The notes beneath the pieces are model-generated. The model was not told the DNA's origin. It saw only the letters and a list, made by a program, of their open reading frames with translations, and did not search any database. This document shows positions 55,318 to 64,000 of a stretch of DNA of 64,000 bases, one piece after another. The DNA comes from Homalodisca vitripennis (Eukaryota; Arthropoda; Insecta; Hemiptera; Cicadellidae): NCBI RefSeq assembly GCF_021130785.1, contig NC_060213.1, positions 118,983,001-119,047,000 on the forward strand. The letters run 5' to 3'. Each line of letters starts with the position of its first letter. The first letter of the stretch is position 1. The position numbers and the translations under genes were made by a program.

Positions 55318-55833
55318 CTCAGTTTCAGTTTCTACTAACAGTCTGTGAGTGTGGAAGGACTCCGGCTGCCCCCCAACACAGTTTAGAAGAGACTCAGAAG
55401 TAGTAACCTCCAATTTCCCAGAGTAGTCGTTGCTGTCGTAAATACGAGTTATGCCGGTTATTGCTAAGGATCTTAACGTATTTTATCAGAATTTTAACGC
55501 TTTAGCAAGTTGGGATCGGGATATAGGTTGGCGTTCAGGATTTAACTCACTTCCTCATTCCTCGATCCTACCGCTATTCCTGCAATTATTATGATTATCA
55601 GTTAACTCTCAGTCAGTTTGTCAATAGTTTATCAAGTCGCAGCCTTCCTTTCGAAACCAAAAACGGCACGTTGTTATTCTTATGAAATTTGGAGCATACG
55701 CAAATAACAATAAACGTTGCTACCGTGGTAACTCAAATTTGTAGAGCATTTGAACCTTTACACCACGAATTCCTTACAAGCGGTAAATTCACTGGGAGGC
55801 TGCAGATACCTCTAGAGCCTTAAATGATTGGTA

Positions 55834-55990
55834 GGCCACTATCCGCCAGGGATTACTGGGCCAATATCCGCTAGGTATACCTGGGCCACTACCCGCCAGG
55901 GATTACTGGGCCACTATCCGCCAGGGATTACTGGGCCACTATCCGCCAGGGATTACTGGACCACTATTCGCCAGGGATTACTGGGCCACT
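55834..55990. repeat. 25-bp minisatellite, about 6 units
   Basis: GGCCACTATCCGCCAGGGAT followed by TACTG repeats with exact 25-bp spacing at 55,834, 55,859, 55,884, 55,909, 55,934, 55,959 and 55,984 (last partial). The second unit is the most diverged. The array ends exactly where similarity to block B resumes (AAGCTATTTACAAAAAAA; 26,587 in B). Confidence 0.95.
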
Positions 55991-56932
55991 TCTTTTAAGC
56001 TATTTACAAAAAAATTCAAAGCTACTTTATATCTGGCACAAAGAGGGCATTTCCAGTTATTCAATAATCCAAATTTTTAATAAATATTTTTGAGTTTTAG
56101 TAACTTAATCGCTTAACAAAGAAGGGAATGCTCAGGAATTTTACATTATGTTTAATGTTTGTGCCTGTTTAATTTTTTTTTTATTTCAATATATATTCTC
56201 ATATTTAATCTTGTTACTTATATACCATGAATGTGAAAATAAACTTCGTTTATGGTAATGTAAGTGGAACATACAGACATGAAAATATATAAGTGTTTAT
56301 GTAAATGTTATTAACCAAATGATGTTGTAAATAAAAAAAAAAATTAAAAACTTACCATTATGTTTAAAAATAGTAACTATAGTATTATTTAGATTTCCTT
56401 CTCAAGAATATTTCTAAATGCAAGACCTCTAAGCCATTTATATTCAAATGACAATGGATTCTTTGCCTCCAGTTCTGAAAGGAAGATCGTAATCTCCTAG
56501 GTGACAGCTTGAATACACTGATCAGTTCAGTAAATCAAGGGTGATCCAGAATGTTTAAAAAATATTACAGATTTGCATCAGATTGTACAATGTTTTATAG
56601 AAAGTTCGTTACATAAAACATTTTAAAAGTTAATACGTAAATTATTTATTAACATCATTCTGATTCTTCGTCCAACACTATCGTCGCATTTTAATGTCAG
56701 GTTCTCGTATGTTAGTAAAAAGAAAGTGTTTTCTTGGTCGATTTAATTTTTATTGCATACTAATTATATGAATAACGTTACTTATTTATGCTATAACGTA
56801 TTATTACTTGTTTTATATTTTATTTCTTGTTTTATGACGTTAATTATTGTAGTTTTTACTCATGAGTTTTTACTCGTTTATTTATTTTGTTACAGGATAA
56901 TTGAGCAATTTCGTATTATGAAATTACATATA

Positions 56933-56936
<4 letters not shown>

Positions 56937-56996
<60 letters not shown>

Positions 56997-57002
56997 ATAT
57001 AT
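56937..57002. repeat. (TA)n microsatellite replacing block B sequence
   Basis: About 66 bp of TA repeat with one internal break. Left and right flanks match B at about 27,680 and 28,400, so some 700 bp of B is represented here by the TA tract alone. Confidence 0.93.
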
Positions 57003-58940
57003 GGTATTTTATGTGACATATCACACCTTATACTATAAGACACGAGTGACAAGTCCATCATAAGATTGGAATTGAAGAAGTAAATAAAGCTTCTCTATCT
57101 CCATTATTGTGGAATCACAATTCTTTCAGCAGCAAAGGGATCATATTAGCAGTTATTGCTCTCTATAGATCTGGCTAACTTTTTCAGCTTTCCGATATTA
57201 TCTTTGTATTTCCTTCCAATTTGCACCGAACAAAATTCACAAACCTGTCATGCGGAAAATTTCATAATATTTTTACAAATCGATCTATTTATTTGTTTCG
57301 TTACGCTGAGCAAATGAACTATTTTCTGACTTATCAGTTAAGGGAATGTTTCTAAATACACGTAATTATCAACTTACAATTTGCTTCGTATGATTAAGAA
57401 GATAAGTCAGTCCCAAAAATTTAGATAAATAAAAGAGGAAATAAGGCGTGGAGTCCCTTTTGAGTAGAGGGAGACCATTTGTGTACCTTTGACCAGAAAA
57501 CAACAAGAATGCGAAGAGTATTGCGGAAAAACTCATTATTACGATATGATAATTTTATCCCAATGTTTACTTATGTATTCATCTCGCCAGACAAAATAAC
57601 TGTAAGGAAGATAGCAATAACAATATATACATTTAAAAATATTAACTTTTAGCACTTTGACATCGCAGACATTGCCTACGTAACTAGATATGGTAGTATA
57701 TTTAATTCATATGAAGGGGTTATAATGTTTAGTCTAAGGTTTCTTTGTTAAGAATGTGTATGTAGGTCATATTTTTAGTCAGATATCTGTTTCCATCAAT
57801 GGGTTTATCAGATAATGAATACCGTAACATGAACCAAAATGTCATATATATGTTAGTTTCACTGGTGGTCTCAAACTTAAAACCTGGTGTCCAGCGCGGG
57901 TAAAACGTATAACAGTTATGAACCAAATATTTGAACCTGTTACTAGAACTAAAAAACCCGTGAATTAAGTCATAATTATGTAAGTATGTCAGAATAAAAA
58001 TAACTCACAGGTAGAAATAAAAGAAAAGCTTTAAAGGTTTAAGTCTGACAAATTGACCACGTAAGACAGGATTGACAGATGAAATATGTAGCAGCTGTTG
58101 TACATTGACAGTGTGACAGCAGGTTTTAGAGAATTTGATAAATAAATAATTTTATCGTATATAATCCCATCACCGAACATTGAATCTAGAAGAGTGAAAT
58201 GAGAATTCCGAGCCGGAATAGCGAACGCGAGTTACGACTATGAAAAGATATTTGATGAGCAGAGAAATAAGATTATTGTATAGAATTGGTTTCTTTATAA
58301 ACTCGTTGAGTACATTATTACTGATCCTTCCCTTGATGTAAATAATATTAAACGTAGAGGCAGCTTATGTTCAGGAAAGAGTTAGGGCTGTATCTTCTCC
58401 CTATCTGTATACTGGCTTTCGAAATACTTTCTTGGTACAGACTGACATACTACATATCGACGTCACAACACATCACATCCGACAAATGCTGGTAGTTCAA
58501 TCTAACAGTTTCATTTTAGTGTTCAATATATTATTGCAGAGTTCTCCCTGAAACATTTATGGTAGCATTCATATATTGATTCATATGTATTATTTCATGT
58601 TAGAATTCTGGCGGCGATATCTTAACAGTCTTATAAATTCTAAAGTAACTTTGTTTGTTTATTTTGCTTTAAAACTATTTAATCAATTGTAATTAAATTC
58701 GACATAGAAATTCTCAAGCTGAATGGTATAATTAATTATAGGCCTATTCTTATTTCGAAAGTCACACTGGACTACGCTCCACTGGTACCTGAAGTAGTGA
58801 AGAATTCGGTTTTGGTCTCTAAATTTGGTAAATATTCATTGAAAGAACCTTTTAAATGTAAGTAACAGTTCCGTGACACATAGCTTTATGGCAGAAAACC
58901 ATATTATTTATAAATTTAACTACTATTATTTAATTATTTA

Positions 58941-58944
58941 TTAT

Positions 58945-58975
<31 letters not shown>

Positions 58976-58992
58976 CTGTATATAATATTATA

Positions 58993-59035
<43 letters not shown>
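58941..59035. repeat. (TA)n / (TTA)n tract
   Basis: Two TA runs separated by ATATTATATTATATTT-like sequence. The matching place in block B (32,175-32,205) has a much shorter TA stretch, so this is an expansion in block C. Confidence 0.93.
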
Positions 59036-59038
<3 letters not shown>

Positions 59039-59511
59039 CATAAACGGAAATCGATTTAATTATACAAATACTAAGACCAGAATAAATTGGAATGACCATA
59101 AATATACACTAGTTGATAGATTTTCGCGATCGTGGCAATGAATCAAACTCAAATTTAGCGTTGTAAATGTAATTCACTCGAACCAGCAGTGCTTATATAC
59201 GTGCAATACATGCAAAGCTGTGTTCGAAACAAAGAGTGACTGCTCGTAATTCAATAGGTGGCGTGCAAGTTTTATTTTATGAAATTTAAACTAGATTGAC
59301 TGGATTGCATGAACACCTTTGCGTTATTCTCTTGCTCACATAAATAGAATATTACATTTATGGAAGCTAACCTGAAAGTAAAACCTATATAAGACATAAA
59401 AGATCAAGGCTTGTCGGTCTGATCTGAGATGCAAAGTCTCTCTCATAGAAATAATGATGGAACATTTAGGTCGACTTATTGGCTACCAAACAAGCACAGT
59501 TACAAATATTG

Positions 59512-60168
59512 TACCATAGCCACTGAGGTATTTTTTACCTTTCTATAACTGTAATGGGAACCTTTATATTTTTAAATATTCAATATTTTTCAACTGAGCT
59601 TGTTAAGGTCACTTCCGTAGAATGAAAATTATTTCCAGCAACGGTTAGAGCACTTTTATTCAAACATTTTCTATGCTCGTAGGCAAACCTGACAATCGTT
59701 TGGTGCGTAGGGATTATTGTAAAAAGTCTAATACTGTTAAGCCGTTCCAATAACAACAGCAATTAATCAGTTCAATGATAGTCCCTGCATTGTCGTGATC
59801 TCGATTCAGTGCCTTCGTAAATGTAATCGCTTTACTTTGGTAATGGCTGTGCAAAAAAATACCATTTAAAATCCCAAGCTTTAAACTCATTAATTAGCCA
59901 AAAGCGCAGTCTAGTTACGTAATTCAGAATGGATTTCTGGATAAGACATTAAATAGCGTGAGTTCATTTTGTATGAATAGCTCAATAACACCTACAATTA
60001 AAGAACAAATATGTTTTAAATGTTAACCAATATTATATTTTACAAGATGTATACAACAACAGATTTTTTATTGCCAAATATACTTAACTTGAGTTAAAAA
60101 AGAGTGTTTTCCTCATCCCGACTACCTCTTATCTTTGTAAAATTTATTATAACAAGACATGGAACCGA
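59512..60168. other. ~650-bp segment present only in block C
   Basis: In B, ACAGATATTATTTAAATTGT (32,592) is continuous. In C the same flanks are separated by about 650 bp of AT-rich DNA. No terminal repeats, tail or coding frame was recognised. It could be an unrecognised mobile element in C, or a deletion in B. Confidence 0.6.
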
Positions 60169-61514
60169 TTTAAATTGGACCTTTTTATGAAGAAGAAACT
60201 AAGCCCTTCTTGGTACCTGAGTTGTGATTTGTTCAATATACTCTAAAGATGGTGCTAGTATTGAATTCACTTTTAATGATTGGCTTTTTGATTCCTCTTA
60301 GTGCCAATTCAAAGAATGTTCTGGAACAGCGAGCAGGATAAAGAGTTTGAGTTGAAATTTTCCAAATAACATTAACTTATGTAATCACTATGGTCTACTT
60401 TTAACTATGTAAAATCCATCTCCAAATTTAAGTTCTCACATTAATTCTTGTATCCCCGAAATTGTAAATATAAAAAACATTTGTAGGTTAAGGCGTTTTC
60501 TACTCGTTACGCAGAATAATATACAATTTTAGCAAATGTCAAGTTTATAGTACACTAGAAAGTGGGTTTGTTTTCATATTATCGTGTGATTCCACTGTAT
60601 TGTAAGATTATAAGACTATAGATATCGAGAGGGATAATTACGACCTTGCGGGTTAATGTTGTCCCAAGGCTCGTTATTAACTATTTACTAATGATATCCT
60701 GCCTCCACTGCAGGGATATTCTTACTGTAATATGTGCATTGCACTACTGATATAACTTGCCGTACATAATTCACTTTCTGTAGCGTGATTTCACTTTAAG
60801 TTTGTTTACAAACAACATCTGCTGTAGATTCTGCAATTATTTCAGAGTCTCGTTAGTTTGTACCACCACAGATCCCGGCAGTAGTAATTGCGTCTTTATC
60901 CAATTATACCATCTACGACAAACTGTAAGTTTTGACATCTCTCTGTTGGGGGTATTCCCAAATTTGAATTTATAGAATGGTGGTTATGTTTTTTACAGTA
61001 AAAAAACAGTTTTATAAGTATTTTACAATTATTGGCCAGGTTTTTTTTTAAACTAAAACTAAGAAAAAAATATAAATCCTAGTTTTATGATATTTTAGTC
61101 CAGTATATTTATGATATAAATTTTACCGATCGAGGAATTAGTACAATTCCTTGCCAGTATGAATGCATTACAATGGTGGAATGATATGCGTCAGATAATT
61201 ACGCAATACGGGGTAACAATAACAATAATTAGTACTATACTAACCTGTAATGCACTCTTAAATAAACGTAGGCTACTCCACTAATTACTTTATATCATCA
61301 TAATTGAAGCAGGAAATACTGAGTGGTAATACCGTAGGGCGACCACTATTAATAACATTACTTAAATTTAATTAGCTTATTGATATTAGTTGTTTAATTT
61401 AATATTAGGTTAGAACGTTTAAAACCGGTATATAGAGATGTATACATAGAAACGCTATGAAAACTGTTTTAAATAGGTTGTAAACCTAAAAGTCAAAGTA
61501 AAATAATTTGTTAT

Positions 61515-61700
61515 TTTACCAGGCGAAGTTACTCTCTAACACTTAACCATGGACCAATGGCTTAGAGATTACTTTAAAAACCACCAGAAATGATTGATCA
61601 TGCGGATCGCTTGCAAGGACCCTGCTTAGCGGTCAACTATACAAGCAGCAGCCATTGTAAGCTTGTTATAACCGCCGTAAACACCACACTGCGCTATCCG
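61515..61700 (-). mobile_element. Diverged SINE-like repeat (block C)
   Basis: Counterpart of 33,950-34,125. On the minus strand it reads ATAGCGCAGTGTGG…CCTTGCAAGCG…TTGGTCCATGG…TTCGCCTGGTAAAATAA, keeping a better tRNA-like head than the block B copy. Confidence 0.6.
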
Positions 61701-64000
61701 TAGACTGCGTACCAACTATTACTATTCTATTATGTACATAGAGGAGTATAAGCACGATCATATCATTGGAACACTGAGCATTAGTGTAGGTATTTTTTGA
61801 AATATCTTTTATAAGGTGGATGTTTAGTTTGCAACATTAGCAGAATAAACGGAGACAGAAGTAAGCAATAGTTATACATAAGAGAGGAATGTTACAACTG
61901 GAACTGGTTACTGTATAATATATTCAAGCATCACACATGGTATATGTGGAATAAATTCATTCCAATGGAGTTTCAGTGTGCGTATTTCATTTGTTTAAGG
62001 TTACATTTGTGCCTCAGAATTTATTTTGAAATAAAATGTTTTTTAAACAGTTTATCTTGGAAGTTTAAAGAATCCGGTATTATTCAAATTAGTTAAAAAG
62101 GAGTTAGAATTTTTATAAGGGTAGTATAATATTTACCATTCGGATTATTTTTTAACATTTTTATTAGTTACAAAATAATAACCATATATTTTTGAGGATT
62201 GAAGATGTATACATAAAATAGACACATTAAATCGCTTTAATGTTAGGTAAAAAAAACTAGAACACTTAAAAATTCAATCGATTTTGATTAGGCTTCGAAG
62301 TACCATGCTGAGTAAAGTCGCTTCAATTACAAAGATTAGTTGAAATTCGTTCAGTGGTTTCCTTGAAAACTTAACAAAGAAAACATCCAGTCTACTATTA
62401 ATATATAAAGGTTTGTCATCTTAAAAAAATTAAAGTTTATGAAATGTAACTATTCTTAAGGTTATAAATCAAATAAGAACTATACCCCTGTCAGATGGTT
62501 ATACTATTTCCTGAGATAGTCCGGCAACCTCTCGAACCATTCCCTGAATTCTCTACTGACGCGTATGTGATTGGATTGGCTGACCACAAACCAATCAAAA
62601 TCAACCAAGCCCATCTGGTTCGTGCAACTGTCCTGATGAGGCAATCTAGGTCTGCTCTCCCCTTGCGTTAGAACAATTTCATTCTACATAACGCTATACA
62701 AATCTAAACGTTCATAAAGCGAACTTCACTATCAAAAGTTTTCATTTTAATATAACTTTTATTTTCAACATAGTCACGTGATATGTAACAAATCTGAAAA
62801 TTATGCAGATGCAATAGGGAACCTACGAAATCGTGATTATGTTACAAATGTATCGTCCATGTATTAACATAGAGCAGCATAATGTTAAGATGTCATTTAC
62901 ATCAGAATCTAAGTCAGATTAAAATGTTATTCTCATTATAGCTATCGTATCCGATGAACTAATTTCTGCTGTCCAAACCAAAAATTGAGAAAAATTTAAA
63001 TTTATAATGTTATAAAATATTCTAATATCTCCATAATTTACACCCAATTTTGTTTGTAACTGAAATAAAAGTAAAATCAGTTTTTTATCTATACTAATAT
63101 TCGACATTAGAGACATAAACGATGCTGTAAACACGATCTCAAAGCGCGACGGAGTAGCCGCTTTCAGCACAAAACGCAGCTTTATGCTTGTGGGTCGTGT
63201 GTAAAACATGTAGAGCACTCCATTGTTCACCTGATAGATGAGACAATGTGAATGAATACTTCTCTATATAAAGTACATTGAATAAGTGCCACAGTTATCA
63301 ATCACTTACAAACTCTAGAAAGTAATTTTCCACTCTTAATATTGTAAATTGTTAGAAGGGATAAGTAGTCCAAATTTTCAATATGTAAGCTAAATGTACA
63401 GATTGAACAAGAAGGTCAAGCAATTTCAATCAGACTTCCAACTACATATTTCTCTCTATGACATTCTTACCTCATCCTTTACCATTTCAACTTACATAAA
63501 ATCCCTGACATTCTTGTTTTAATAAAACTGAGCCAGTCATATGTAGACAACAATGTGATGTTAATCAGGGGAATCAACATGCAATGTGCTATGAAAAATA
63601 TTTGTACTAACTTAAATATTGCAAGGGAAGACCACAAAAACCTTGCGTATAGTAGTTGTGGGAATAAAAAAAACGCGAAAATCTTATAAGTATTGCTTTA
63701 GAAACAATCTATAATCGTCAGAGGGTATAAAACTTATTTGAATATGAGACAGTCAAAGGTGATAAAGGAACCGAGGCAGGTGTTATCCATTCAATTAGCA
63801 GTAAACTGTAGTCCTTCAGAGAGTGGTGGAGGGAGGAGCTCTTTCGTCTCTAACAAGGTCTCGGGGATGTGCTGCGGGGTGTTATAATGCTACTGAGAGG
63901 GAGAGGTAACCTTACTGTGACGGTGATCAAGTTAACAGTGACATTCACAGCCATTATTTATATCATCATTAAAAAATAATAACATTGGCGGTATGGACCC

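Larger units (their letters stand above)
48133..64000 (+). repeat. Block C: right copy of the segmental duplication (runs off the window)
   Basis: Colinear with block B from ATAAATATTCCAGT (48,136) to GTATGGACCC at the window edge, so the true right end may lie beyond. Material in C but not in B: about 150 bp at 51,805-51,955; about 1.6 kb at 54,375-55,990 with a hAT-like element and minisatellite; and about 0.65 kb at 59,512-60,168. Material missing relative to B includes the ~4-kb LINE segment and the B stretches at 27.7-28.4 and 28.7-29.3 kb. In C the (TA)n tract at 56,937-57,002 sits where B has about 700 bp. Confidence 0.92.

Noticed and set aside
62919..63230. 103-residue minus-strand frame
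   Set aside because: The block B equivalent (35,410-35,613) is shorter and differs by frame changes, so the frame is not conserved as a protein.

Overview
The window looks like AT-rich intergenic or heterochromatin-like DNA from an arthropod, most likely an insect. The evidence is long simple-sequence tracts, tandem satellites, decayed non-LTR retrotransposons of insect type (RTE-like, CR1/Jockey-like), a tRNA-derived SINE-like repeat and a non-autonomous hAT-like element. There is no bacterial gene organisation. I see no intact host protein-coding gene. Apart from two reverse transcriptase relics and one doubtful exon-like block, the longer open frames are microsatellite translations or chance frames in AT-rich DNA. 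Everything here was read by eye; identities and boundaries are approximate unless exact positions are given.

The dominant architecture is a segmental duplication. Block B (about 16,339-36,610) and block C (about 48,133 to the window end) are colinear, direct, diverged copies, separated by about 11.5 kb of non-duplicated sequence. They differ by large insertions and deletions. B carries about 4 kb of LINE sequence (18,730-22,790). C carries about 1.6 kb that includes a hAT-like element and a 25-bp minisatellite (54,375-55,990), and about 0.65 kb more at 59,512-60,168. Stretches of B at 27,690-28,385, 28,710-29,280 and parts of 29,370-30,640 are missing or replaced in C. Shorter relatives of the same block lie upstream: a direct, deleted copy at 5,700-7,330 and inverted pieces at 2,205-2,665, 2,835-3,066 and 14,970-15,515.

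Left to right: a (AT)n/(GT)n tract and a Jockey-like RT scrap (1-690); inverted block fragments and a SINE-like repeat (2.2-3.1 kb); a direct partial block copy (5.7-7.3 kb); a (C15A)n minisatellite abutting a 240-bp satellite that decays rightward (8.6-10.3 kb); a 5'-truncated RTE-like LINE on the minus strand, bracketed by a perfect 15-bp target-site duplication (11,134-13,192); a candidate interspersed repeat (13.97-14.97 kb); an inverted block piece and two (GA)n tracts (15.0-16.3 kb); block B; a spacer with a 100-bp repeat pair, a 75-bp hairpin-containing tandem array (40.07-40.90 kb), a (CA)n tract and a GC-richer island with a 157-bp tandem duplication (43.8-44.95 kb); then block C.

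The genes do not form a pathway. What links the features is mobile-element insertion, tandem amplification and block duplication. The duplication gives relative dating: the LINEs found only in B and the hAT-like element found only in C most simply arrived after B and C separated, while the SINE-like repeat shared by both was there before. I found no novel multi-gene system. The most unusual structures are the exact 16-bp (C15A) array, the 75-bp array with two short hairpins per unit, and the multi-copy dispersed block.
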